64,000 nt of DNA from Clostridia bacterium. Its GTDB lineage: Bacteria; Bacillota; Clostridia; Oscillospirales; Acutalibacteraceae. A program made the translations under genes and the position numbers. The notes below the pieces were generated by a model. It had not been told where the DNA came from, did not search any database, and was given only the letters and a program-made list of their open reading frames with translations. Shown here one piece after another: positions 15,804 through 23,130 of this stretch. The DNA lies in the NCBI GenBank assembly GCA_017560255.1, contig JAFYOI010000008.1, positions 62,001 through 126,000 of the forward strand, in the 5' to 3' direction. The stretch's first letter is position 1; each line of letters starts with the position of its first letter.

Positions 15804-16513
15804 GTATTTTAGAGTGTAAGAATCTTCGCAAAGCGTACAAAAAGGGGCGGTACGTGCTTGACGGACTCAATCTTGAAATTCCCGAGGGAAAGATTGTTGG
15901 CTTGCTCGGCCCTAACGGTTGCGGAAAATCAACTCTTATCAAGATAATTGCAGGTCTTCTGCAAAAGAACAGTGGCGAGGTACTCGTGGACGGTAAGGAG
16001 ATTTCCGAGGAAACGAAGGCGATTGTTTCCTATTTGCCCGAACGCACTTATTTCAACGCATGGATGCGCGTGAGCGAACTTGTGGATTATTTCAAGGAGT
16101 TTTACGAGGATTTTGACGAGAAGAGGGCATATGCGCTTCTCAAAGACCTCAAAATTGACCCGACGTCAAAACTCAAAGCACTTTCAAAAGGTACGAAGGA
16201 GAAGGTGCAGTTAATCCTCGTTATGTCGCGCAGGGCAAAACTTTATCTGCTCGATGAGCCGATTGCGGGCGTTGACCCTGCGGCGAGAGAGTATATTTTG
16301 AGCACGATTATCAGCAACTACAACCCCGAAGCGACGGTTATCATCACAACCCATCTTATAAGCGACGTTGAGCAGGTGCTCGACGAGTACGTGTTTATTT
16401 CCTATGGCGGAAAGATACTCAAGCAGGGCTCTGTTGACGAAAGCCGCATTGAAACGGGATATTCACTTGATGAACTTTTCAGGGAGGTGTTCAGATGTTC
16501 GCAAAACTTTTAA
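15800..16513 (+). CDS. ABC transporter ATP-binding protein (YtrB-like)
   Basis: 237 residues. Walker A GPNGCGKST (37-45), signature region LSKGTKEK, Walker B LYLLDEP followed by IAGVDPAAREYI, and the H-loop TTHLI are all present, so ATP hydrolysis is expected. The signature is LSKGT rather than LSGGQ, as is common in this exporter group. It overlaps the regulator by 4 nt and the permease by 19 nt. Confidence 0.92.
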   Translation: MSILECKNLRKAYKKGRYVLDGLNLEIPEGKIVGLLGPNGCGKSTLIKIIAGLLQKNSGEVLVDGKEISEETKAIVSYLPERTYFNAWMRVSELVDYFKEFYEDFDEKRAYALLKDLKIDPTSKLKALSKGTKEKVQLILVMSRRAKLYLLDEPIAGVDPAAREYILSTIISNYNPEATVIITTHLISDVEQVLDEYVFISYGGKILKQGSVDESRIETGYSLDELFREVFRCSQNF

Positions 16514-17304
16514 AGCATGACTGCAAGGCAATTTTTAAGTATTGGTGGATTGTGTCCGTCATATCTGCGGGCGTTTCGTTGGTTGCAGGTATTGCACTAT
16601 CGATTATGAATGTTGGATATACTGCGCACAACTATATTCAGACCGCCGCAATTATAATATTTTTCTTTTGTTTTTTTGCGATAATCCTCCTGCCATTAGT
16701 TACGCAACTTCTTACGTTTATCCGCTTCCGTAAGAATTTCTTTACCGATGAGGGATACCTGACGTTTACCCTGCCCGTGAACAAATCAGCGTTGCTTGGC
16801 TCAAAAACTCTCGCTTCGCTCATTTTTTCAGCGGCGAGCGGTATTGTGTTTTTTCTGGATATTTGCATAGTGTCCGGTGTGGAGGACTTGGATAATATAG
16901 GCAATTTGTTTTATGAAATTTCCCATATGTTCAAAAATATTTTCAATCCGTTTGAATGGAACGTTTTTGTTACGTTTATTCTCACAATTCTCATTGGTAT
17001 TGCGTGTGCCGTTTTCTTCAATCTGTTTATTTTCTTGTGTATCACAATTTCGAATATGCTTGTCAAAAAGCACAGATTACTTTTCGGTCTGGCATTGTAT
17101 TACGGTTCAAGCATCGTTTTTGTTCTGATACTTCAGTTCTTATCAAGTAATGGCATATTTGAATCGCTTATGCTTGCACCGGTGTTCAGCGAATGGTATC
17201 CCGTACTTATCTTGTTTGGAGTGTTCGGAATTATTGCTGCATTCTGTGCGGGGGCTTATCTTCTCGAAGTGCGCCTGCTCGACAAGCGCCTTAATCTTGA
17301 ATAG
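16495..17304 (+). CDS. ABC transporter membrane subunit
   Basis: 269 residues with about six transmembrane helices and short loops. Typical of permease subunits in YtrA-linked ABC exporters; FRKNFFTDEGYLTFTLPVNKSALLGSK (read in two halves) is a recurrent cytoplasmic element of ABC-2-type Firmicutes permeases. It starts at ATG 16495 behind GGGAGG, within the end of the ATPase gene. The substrate is unknown; one possibility is a cell-wall-targeting compound or a lipid. Confidence 0.8.
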   Translation: MFAKLLKHDCKAIFKYWWIVSVISAGVSLVAGIALSIMNVGYTAHNYIQTAAIIIFFFCFFAIILLPLVTQLLTFIRFRKNFFTDEGYLTFTLPVNKSALLGSKTLASLIFSAASGIVFFLDICIVSGVEDLDNIGNLFYEISHMFKNIFNPFEWNVFVTFILTILIGIACAVFFNLFIFLCITISNMLVKKHRLLFGLALYYGSSIVFVLILQFLSSNGIFESLMLAPVFSEWYPVLILFGVFGIIAAFCAGAYLLEVRLLDKRLNLE

Positions 17305-17315
17305 GGGGTGGGGAA

Positions 17316-18983
17316 ATGAAAAAGATAGTTGTTTGTACGATTCTTGTAATTGCTGTTCTTTTCTCTTGTGCAATCCCTGCCTTTGCCGCAGAAAGCGGTG
17401 AGTGGATTCTCAGCAAAGGCGCCGGGTACATACAACGCGGGGATAAAACGTACAAACCCGTTGAGTATTACTGCGTTGAAGGCACGTATAAATTTATTGG
17501 TGAAAATCCCGACGTAGAAGAACTTGAGTTTTTGGATGCCGCTACAAGAGAACGCTATTGGGGGGCATACATTGAATGCACACCATCGTCCGAGGACCAC
17601 GTTGTTTCCTGCTATATGAGAACGGCGGCGGGAATATACTCCGAATGGACAAACGTACTCTACGTTGAGGAAAGTTATCTGGAAACTTATTCGCAGGTGA
17701 AAGATGGAAATACGAATTCTTACGTTGCAGAAAACGGACCCGGAGTTCAGTTGAAATTCGGCGCTGACGTTTATAATAGTTTTAAAAACGGTGCGGCTTT
17801 ATCGTCCTACCGGATGGACGATGATTTCATTAAAAACTGTTCAAAAATGGATATGTACGCTGTTGACGATGCAACGACTTTTGCATACGTTAGCGGAGAA
17901 TTCCTTTACGACAATGTATCGGAAAAATTCTACGTTTTGCCTTACAGCGAATACGATTCGTCCTATTTTAACTCTGACGGTACGTTCAAGTTCCAGAGTT
18001 CAAAGGAATATAAACTTTATGAGATTGTCGATGATACTTTCAAGGCTGAACTGAACGAACTTCTTGATGCTGTGCCCGAGGATATGGATTATTACTGGAC
18101 TCTTGGCAGAAATGCTTCGTACATCAGACATAAGGGCAGGGTTTATAAACCCGTTGTATTTGATTCTGATGCGCTTCATCAGTTCATGACGGGGGAAGAT
18201 CACAGACAGTATCTGTCTTTTATTGATTCGGAAACAAAGAGCAGATATAGCGATGCTTATGTGATTTATACGGATGATTCCGAAAAATACGTATTGAACT
18301 GTCAATTGAAAATTTCGGGCGAGTGGACAACGGTGCTCTTTGTTGAGGAGAGTTATATGAACACTTTTATGCAACTCAAAAAAGGTAACACCGACTACTT
18401 TGCGATTAAATCTTTTGGAAAGAGTTGGTCGTTTACGCCCGAAGAATACGAAAAGTTTGACGATGGAGAAACTCTGGTTTCACCCGAGGGTGAGTTTGGA
18501 TTCGCATATGATTTCAGCGGTTATCCCGTATATGCGGTTGACCCGCAAAGCGATCTGATGTATGCGGTCGGCGAGATTCTGTATTATTCGAGTGGATGGG
18601 ATTTTTATTTCCTCTCTTACGGTGAATACGACGAGTCATACTTTACGGGTTATCAGGGACGTTTTGATTTAAGTAATTATAATGAGGTCAGACTTTATAA
18701 AATTGAGGACGAAGACTTTACAGAACAGTTATACAATATTGTATCATTTGTACCCGACGATGATCTTGGCTGGCTTGCGGGTGAAAAAGTAAGTCCCACA
18801 ACAACCGCGGTGGTCGGTGGAATTTTCTTTATCGGTTTGCCGCTTGCAGTGTGTGCATTCTGCGTTGTGATGCTTATAAAATCTAAAAAGAAGATGTATC
18901 GTTTCCCGCTTATCGCACTTCTCAGTGCGGCGGCAATCGCTGCATTTACATCACTTGGCATTATGCTCTGGATTATCCCGTAG
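17316..18983 (+). CDS. Exported membrane-anchored protein with duplicated domain, in the ABC operon
   Basis: 555 residues, family not recognised. A clear signal peptide ends near AFAA (about residue 25). Two homologous units of ~220 residues follow (about 30-250 and 262-495). They share YKPV, then WTNVLYVEESYLETY against WTTVLFVEESYMNTF, then GNT, then MYAVD/VYAVD, then EYDSSYF/EYDESYF and KLYEIVDDTF/RLYKIEDEDF. The C terminus has two transmembrane helices (about 503-525 and 532-553), so the repeats should face outside. ATG 17316 follows GGGGTGGGG, 11 nt after the permease gene, so it belongs to that operon and may be a substrate-binding or sensing part. Confidence 0.72.
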   Translation: MKKIVVCTILVIAVLFSCAIPAFAAESGEWILSKGAGYIQRGDKTYKPVEYYCVEGTYKFIGENPDVEELEFLDAATRERYWGAYIECTPSSEDHVVSCYMRTAAGIYSEWTNVLYVEESYLETYSQVKDGNTNSYVAENGPGVQLKFGADVYNSFKNGAALSSYRMDDDFIKNCSKMDMYAVDDATTFAYVSGEFLYDNVSEKFYVLPYSEYDSSYFNSDGTFKFQSSKEYKLYEIVDDTFKAELNELLDAVPEDMDYYWTLGRNASYIRHKGRVYKPVVFDSDALHQFMTGEDHRQYLSFIDSETKSRYSDAYVIYTDDSEKYVLNCQLKISGEWTTVLFVEESYMNTFMQLKKGNTDYFAIKSFGKSWSFTPEEYEKFDDGETLVSPEGEFGFAYDFSGYPVYAVDPQSDLMYAVGEILYYSSGWDFYFLSYGEYDESYFTGYQGRFDLSNYNEVRLYKIEDEDFTEQLYNIVSFVPDDDLGWLAGEKVSPTTTAVVGGIFFIGLPLAVCAFCVVMLIKSKKKMYRFPLIALLSAAAIAAFTSLGIMLWIIP

Positions 18984-18995
18984 AATTAATAAGAA

Positions 18996-19029
18996 AACTG
19001 CCCCGAAAGGATTTCCTTTCGGGGCAGTT
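18996..19029. terminator. Bidirectional terminator
   Basis: A perfect 16-bp stem (18996-19011 with 19014-19029) with a 2-nt centre closes both the ABC operon and the converging degV gene. Confidence 0.85.
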
Positions 19030-19041
19030 GTTTAATGCTGT

Positions 19042-19896
19042 TTATTTTTCAATGAAAAGAATACCGAGGCAGTTCGGGCCGCAATGGCTGGAAATAACCG
19101 AGCCTGCATTTGAACAGAGGATTTCTTTGAAATATCCCTTACTCTCAACTTCCTTTTTAACGGCGTTAACAAGCGCCTCGTCAGAGAGGGAGTAGGTGAT
19201 GAAAATTCTTTGATCGTCAATTCTTTCAATATTCTGGAGTGTGTCATTAACGTAAGCAACGGCGCTCTTGATGATGTTTCCGCGGAATTTCTTTGCCGAG
19301 CGCATTTTGCCGTCCTCAACAACAATCTGCGGTTTGAGGTTGAGCATTGCCGCACCGACCGCCTGAAGCGTTGAACAACGGCCACCGCGGTGGAGATACG
19401 TCATAACGTCGATTACGAAACTTGAACGTACTTTCGGACGGATTGCTTCAAGTTCTTTGATAATTTCTTCTGCGGAAAGTCCCTTATCTCTGAGTTCACA
19501 AGCGCGCATAACCTGCAAACCGATACCGGTTGAAAGGTTGAGCGAGTCGTAGGCAAAAATCTTTGCGTCGGGGAATTCCTCCGCAGCGATTGTTGCGTTC
19601 TGGACTGTGGATGAAAGACCGCTGGAAATACCAATATATATAATGTCGTATCCCTGCGCAACGTAGGGTCTGAAAAGGTCTTCAAAGTCAGCAACCGAAG
19701 CAGCAGCAGTTTTGGGTGTCTGCTTGGTGCGGTCAGAATATGCAAAAAGTTCTTCGCAGGAGGTCTCAATGCCGTCCTTGTAACTTTTTTCATCCATTAC
19801 AACGTAGAGCGGGAGAATGGTGATATCAAATTTTTCAATGACTTCTTTCGGTAAGTCGCAGGTTGAGTCTGAAAAAATCTTGATCTTGTTGCTCAT
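19042..19896 (-). CDS. DegV-family fatty-acid-binding protein
   Basis: 284 residues, normal for DegV. IFSDSTCDLP at the N terminus, a GISSGLSSTVQNA segment, the RGGRCS motif and the final GPNCLGILFIEK fit the family. DegV/FakB proteins bind a fatty acid and present it to the kinase FakA for phosphorylation and entry into phospholipid synthesis. fakA is not in this window. ATG 19896 follows GGATGGAG. Confidence 0.9.
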   Translation of the reverse strand: MSNKIKIFSDSTCDLPKEVIEKFDITILPLYVVMDEKSYKDGIETSCEELFAYSDRTKQTPKTAAASVADFEDLFRPYVAQGYDIIYIGISSGLSSTVQNATIAAEEFPDAKIFAYDSLNLSTGIGLQVMRACELRDKGLSAEEIIKELEAIRPKVRSSFVIDVMTYLHRGGRCSTLQAVGAAMLNLKPQIVVEDGKMRSAKKFRGNIIKSAVAYVNDTLQNIERIDDQRIFITYSLSDEALVNAVKKEVESKGYFKEILCSNAGSVISSHCGPNCLGILFIEK

Positions 19897-19981
19897 AAAA
19901 ACACTCCATCCTTCTTAATTTTTCATAATAAAAGTATAAGGACAAAAGCGATTATAAAATGCTTTTGCCCTTATTACAAAT

Positions 19982-20056
19982 TGGTGACCCGGACGGGAAT
20001 CGAACCCGTGTTACCGCCGTGAAAGGGCGGTGTCTTGACCGCTTGACCACCGGGCC
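19982..20056 (-). tRNA. tRNA-Glu (UUC)
   Basis: On the minus strand the acceptor GGCCCGG pairs with CCGGGTC, the anticodon stem CCGCC/GGCGG encloses loop CTTTCAC (anticodon TTC), the T arm has GGTTCGATTCC, and CCA is encoded. Confidence 0.95.
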
Positions 20057-20079
20057 TCAAGCGTGAATCCAAGAAAAAG

Positions 20080-20156
20080 TGGTAGCGGCAGTCGGATTTG
20101 AACCAACGACACTTCGGGTATGAACCGAATGCTCTAGCCAACTGAGCTATGCCGCC
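20080..20156 (-). tRNA. tRNA-Met (CAU), elongator type
   Basis: On the minus strand the acceptor GGCGGCA pairs with TGCCGCT, the anticodon stem TTCGG/CCGAA has loop TTCATAC (anticodon CAT), the D arm is AGCTCAGTTGGCTAGAGC, and CCA is encoded. The paired first acceptor position and lack of the three G-C pairs in the anticodon stem argue against initiator tRNA. A tRNA-Ile2 is less likely. Confidence 0.9.
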
Positions 20157-20247
20157 ATATCTTAGACACGAATGATATTATACATAAAGCAAGGGCACTT
20201 GTCAATAAAAAAATTCAATTTTTTCAAAAAAAGTTTGAGAAATCGCG

Positions 20248-20979
20248 TTATTTGACACCCCAACCGTCAATATCCTTTTTCTGTAATGCACCGATTATCT
20301 TATCGCGCAGGTGCTCATAACCCTCGTTTCGTTCCAAGTTCCAGATAAAGTTTTTCATTCTTTCGCGCTCCGTTTCGCCGTCGGCAGGGCATTTGCTTTT
20401 GACAATTGGAAGATTTGCATTTCGCACTGCGGACAAAACCGCTTTTTCGGGTGTCAGAACCATCGGACGAATTGAGTACAGATCCTTACGTGAAAGATAG
20501 GTGATGGGGGAGAAACAGGAGATTGTGCCGCCGTTGAGAAGATTCATCATAAACGTCTCAACCGCGTCATCAAGATGATGACCGAGTGCAATTTTGTTGC
20601 AACCGTATTCTTTGGCGGTGTCGTGGAGAAGACCGCGGCGCATACGCGCACAAAGACTGCACGGATTTTTCTCCTTACGCACTTCAAATATAATATTGTA
20701 TAACTCGGTGCGCTTGACAACGTACTTTACATTAAGACGTCGGCATAATTCCTCAAGTTGCGAGAAATCGCCGTCTTGATTATGAAAGCGGTAGTCGAGC
20801 GTGATTGCGACCAGTTCATATTTTTTGGGGTAAAAACGGCGCATTTCGGCAAGAGCCGCAAGCATAGCAACACTGTCTTTGCCGCCCGAAAGCCCGACGG
20901 CAATCCTGTCGCCGTCCTCGATCATATTGTATTGGTCAACTGCCGAGCGGATATGGCTCATCAATTTCTGTAACTTCAC
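20248..20979 (-). CDS. PP-loop ATPase, TtcA-like tRNA thiolation enzyme
   Basis: 243 residues. The PP-loop SGGKDS (about 31-36) activates substrate by adenylation. A CSLC pair (about 107-110) and a later KSKCP cysteine match TtcA/TtuA-type enzymes, which use an iron-sulfur cluster to thiolate tRNA, 2-thiocytidine 32 in TtcA. GHHLDDAVETFMMNLL is a conserved family segment. The start is GTG 20979 behind AAAGAGG. It lies beside two tRNA genes, which is suggestive but not proof of target. Confidence 0.85.
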   Translation of the reverse strand: MKLQKLMSHIRSAVDQYNMIEDGDRIAVGLSGGKDSVAMLAALAEMRRFYPKKYELVAITLDYRFHNQDGDFSQLEELCRRLNVKYVVKRTELYNIIFEVRKEKNPCSLCARMRRGLLHDTAKEYGCNKIALGHHLDDAVETFMMNLLNGGTISCFSPITYLSRKDLYSIRPMVLTPEKAVLSAVRNANLPIVKSKCPADGETERERMKNFIWNLERNEGYEHLRDKIIGALQKKDIDGWGVK

Positions 20980-21148
20980 TGCGCAACCTCTTTATATCAT
21001 CAGAATATAAACTGATTATAAATTAAAAAGTCGGCTTTGTAAACAATTTATTTTAAAAATCATAAATGAGTAAAGTGTATGAAAAAGTGAGAAAAAACGA
21101 GGAAATAAGAGATTGTGAGTTGTAAATTAAAAAACCGCTAAAAAAGTG

Positions 21149-21177
21149 TTGACAACTCTTGACCGCTGTGTTATTAT
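21149..21177 (+). promoter_or_regulatory. Promoter of rplM-rpsI
   Basis: TTGACA at 21149-21154, 17-nt spacer, TATTAT at 21172-21177. Confidence 0.82.
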
Positions 21178-21183
21178 ACTCCT

Positions 21184-21250
21184 TGCGTAAACGGCAATGT
21201 ATTGCCAATCCTGTGTTCAGACGCAGGAAATATTTTGATGGAGGTTGAGT
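21184..21250 (+). promoter_or_regulatory. Structured leader, probable L13-type ribosomal protein leader
   Basis: The transcript between promoter and rplM can form two short hairpins (GGCAATGTATTGCC and TCCTGTG...CGCAGGA) just ahead of the ribosome site. Autoregulatory L13 leaders are known in Firmicutes at this position. I have not matched the consensus. Confidence 0.45.
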
Positions 21251-21252
21251 TT

Positions 21253-21681
21253 ATGTCAACTTATATGCCCAAAGCTTCCGAGATTACACGTAAGTGGTAC
21301 GTTCTCGATGCTGCAGGAAAGCCGCTCGGTCGCGTTGCTACTGTTGCTGCTGACCTTTTGCGTGGTAAGTACAAGACAACTTTTGTTCCGCACCTCGACT
21401 GCGGCGACCACGTAATTATTATCAACGCTGATAAAGCAATCCTTACAGGTAACAAACTTCAGGCTAAGATTTACTACCGCCACACAGGCTGGGCAGGACA
21501 TCTTAAGGAAACAAAGTACGTTACTCTTATGAAGACGAAGCCGGAACTCGCAATGAAACTTGCAGTTAAGGGAATGGTACCGGATACCGTTATCGGCCGT
21601 GATGCTCTTTCCAGACTTCGCATTTATAAGGGCGATGCCCACAAGCATGAGGCTCAGAAGCCTGAGACTTGGGCATTTTAG
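21253..21681 (+). CDS. rplM: Ribosomal protein L13 (uL13)
   Basis: 142 residues, the usual length. RKWYVLDAAGKPLGR at the N terminus and the ILTGNK, HTG(Y/W)xG and MVPxxxxGR segments are diagnostic. ATG 21253 follows GGAGG; a longer frame from 21202 would run through the leader. It is first of the rplM-rpsI pair, with 18 nt between the genes. Confidence 0.97.
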   Translation: MSTYMPKASEITRKWYVLDAAGKPLGRVATVAADLLRGKYKTTFVPHLDCGDHVIIINADKAILTGNKLQAKIYYRHTGWAGHLKETKYVTLMKTKPELAMKLAVKGMVPDTVIGRDALSRLRIYKGDAHKHEAQKPETWAF

Positions 21682-21699
21682 TAGTAGGAGGTAACCGAA

Positions 21700-22098
21700 A
21701 TGTACGATAACAAAGCTTATTTCTACGGCACCGGCAGAAGAAAGAAGTCTGTTGCAAGAGTTCGTCTTTACCCCGGCACCGGTTCAATCACAATCAACGA
21801 CAGAACAATTGACGATTACTTCGGTCTTGAGACCTTGAAACTCATCGTTCGTCAGCCCCTCGCGCTCACAGGCACAAGCGAGAAGTTTGACATCGTTTGC
21901 AGAGTTGCAGGAGGCGGTGTAACAGGTCAGGCTGGCGCAATCCGTCACGGCATTTCCCGTGCACTTCTTTTGGCTGATGAGAACTACCGTCCCGAACTCA
22001 AGAAGGCAGGCTTCCTCACTCGTGACCCGAGAATGAAGGAAAGAAAGAAGTACGGACTCAAGGGCGCTCGTCGTGCTCCGCAGTTCTCCAAGAGATAA
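21700..22098 (+). CDS. rpsI: Ribosomal protein S9 (uS9)
   Basis: 132 residues. [17 protein letters not shown] at the start, the [20 protein letters not shown] signature and the basic end FSKR with the invariant terminal Arg are present. TAGGAGG precedes ATG 21700. It ends the rplM operon before a strong terminator. Confidence 0.97.
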   Translation: MYDNKAYFYGTGRRKKSVARVRLYPGTGSITINDRTIDDYFGLETLKLIVRQPLALTGTSEKFDIVCRVAGGGVTGQAGAIRHGISRALLLADENYRPELKKAGFLTRDPRMKERKKYGLKGARRAPQFSKR

Positions 22099-22131
22099 TT
22101 ACAGCCTTACGGCGATTATTTCAACACAAAC

Positions 22132-22168
22132 AAACCCCGAAGCCTCACGGCTCCGGGGTTTTTATTTT
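22132..22168 (+). terminator. Terminator after rpsI
   Basis: AAACCCCG and AGCC pair with GGCT and CGGGGTTT (22132-22161), with a T run after. Confidence 0.85.
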
Positions 22169-22207
22169 TGCTTGATTCTGTCGTTGATATTTGATTCACG
22201 GAAAAAT

Positions 22208-22235
22208 AAACCCCGTTGCAATTTGCAACAGGGTT
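22208..22235 (-). terminator. Terminator of the XRE gene
   Basis: A GTTGCAA/TTGCAAC stem with flanking AACCC/GGGTT pairing; a T run follows on the minus strand. Confidence 0.7.
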
Positions 22236-22239
22236 CATT

Positions 22240-22455
22240 TTATTTATATGGGTTAGGGTTGTTCGTCCTGCCGAGAATATAGTCTGTTGACGTTTTATAA
22301 AAATCGGCAAGTGCAATAACAAAGCGGGTGGGGATTTCTCTTTTGCCCGTTTCGTAATTGCTATAAACTCTTTGGTCAATGCCAAGATATGCGGCAATTT
22401 CTTTTTGAACCAGATCTCTGTCTTCTCTCAGGTCTTTAAGTCTTGAATAATACAT
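22240..22455 (-). CDS. XRE-family helix-turn-helix regulator
   Basis: 71 residues, almost only an HTH_3 domain: LKDLREDRDLVQKEIAAYLGIDQRVYSNYE (two parts) and GKREIPTRFVIALADFY, then a short STDYILGRTNNPNP tail. AGGTGAT precedes ATG 22455. It is divergent from the SLOG gene, with two sets of ACTAT/ATAGT sites between, so it probably represses one or both genes. Confidence 0.88.
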   Translation of the reverse strand: MYYSRLKDLREDRDLVQKEIAAYLGIDQRVYSNYETGKREIPTRFVIALADFYKTSTDYILGRTNNPNPYK

Positions 22456-22480
22456 AACATCACCTGAATTAAAGTATATG

Positions 22481-22526
22481 TACTATCAAAACGTAGTATT
22501 GATTTTACTATCATATAATAGTAAAA
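22481..22526. promoter_or_regulatory. Paired inverted repeats between the XRE and SLOG genes
   Basis: A perfect palindrome TTTTACTAT-N6-ATAGTAAAA (22503-22526) covers a TATAAT at 22514-22519. A second related site, TACTA-N8-TAGTA, lies at 22481-22498. The shared half-site TACTAT suggests one dimeric regulator, most likely the adjacent XRE protein. Confidence 0.75.
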
Positions 22527-22545
22527 TACTTTTTGAGGTGGTTTT

Positions 22546-22908
22546 ATGATTCGAAAGATTGTGGTCGCAGGTTGTCGGTATTACACCAAATATGAAGATG
22601 CAAAAGAATTTATAGATCTTTGTATAAGTAGAATAAAAAATAAATACACTTTGGTTTTTGTTTCCGGTGGATGTTCGGGTGCTGATTCTTTGGGGGAAAG
22701 ATATGCAAGGGAGAATGAATATAAAACGGAGATATATCCTGCTGATTGGAGGAAGTACGGAAAATATGCAGGACCAAAACGAAATGAGGAATTGTCGAGC
22801 ATCGGGGATTATTTTATTTGTCTCTGGGATGGCAAAAGTAAAGGAACAAAATCGATGATAAATTATGCGAGGAAAACGGGAAAACCTGTTAAAATTAAGA
22901 TGATATAA
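22546..22908 (+). CDS. SLOG-domain protein (YspA/DUF2493-like)
   Basis: 120 residues. VAGCRYYTKYED at the start, VSGGCSGADSLGERYARE, the DWRKYGKYAGPKRNEEL segment and LWDGKSKGTKSMINYA are the hallmarks of the cpYpsA-related SLOG family. SLOG proteins have a Rossmann-like fold and bind nucleotides or nucleotide-derived signals; several subfamilies act in biological conflict systems. No effector partner gene is next to it. GAGGTGG precedes ATG 22546. Expression should be governed by the palindromes upstream. Confidence 0.82.
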   Translation: MIRKIVVAGCRYYTKYEDAKEFIDLCISRIKNKYTLVFVSGGCSGADSLGERYARENEYKTEIYPADWRKYGKYAGPKRNEELSSIGDYFICLWDGKSKGTKSMINYARKTGKPVKIKMI

Positions 22909-22959
22909 AATTGCTCTGCGTTATCAGATCGTATAATTTTGTTTATAAATATCTGAAAA

Positions 22960-23040
22960 AAGAATGTAGGGGAAACTGTGTTTGTACGTCAGCCTCCCTC
23001 TGACGAGGGAGGTGGCACACGAATGTGTGACGGAAGGAGA
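22960..23040. repeat. Dispersed-repeat relic with CCTCCCTC/GAGGGAGG hairpin
   Basis: Contains GTAGGGG, then CCTCCCTCTGACGAGGGAGG (a stem with a 4-nt loop), then GGCACACGAATGTGTGACGG and AAGGAG. I recall near-identical intergenic repeats in many gut Clostridia. No coding potential. The region 22909-23086 holds nothing else that I can identify. Confidence 0.5.
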
Positions 23041-23086
23041 GAAAAACAAAATTGGTAACTAAAAATTAAACCGATTACAAACACAA

Positions 23087-23114
23087 AAAGGGAATGACAA
23101 GTGTCATTCCCTTT
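23087..23114 (-). terminator. Terminator of the CAP lipoprotein gene
   Basis: A 12-bp stem (23087-23098 with 23103-23114) with a 4-nt loop; T run on the minus strand. Confidence 0.78.
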
Positions 23115-23130
23115 AATAATCGTTTCAATT

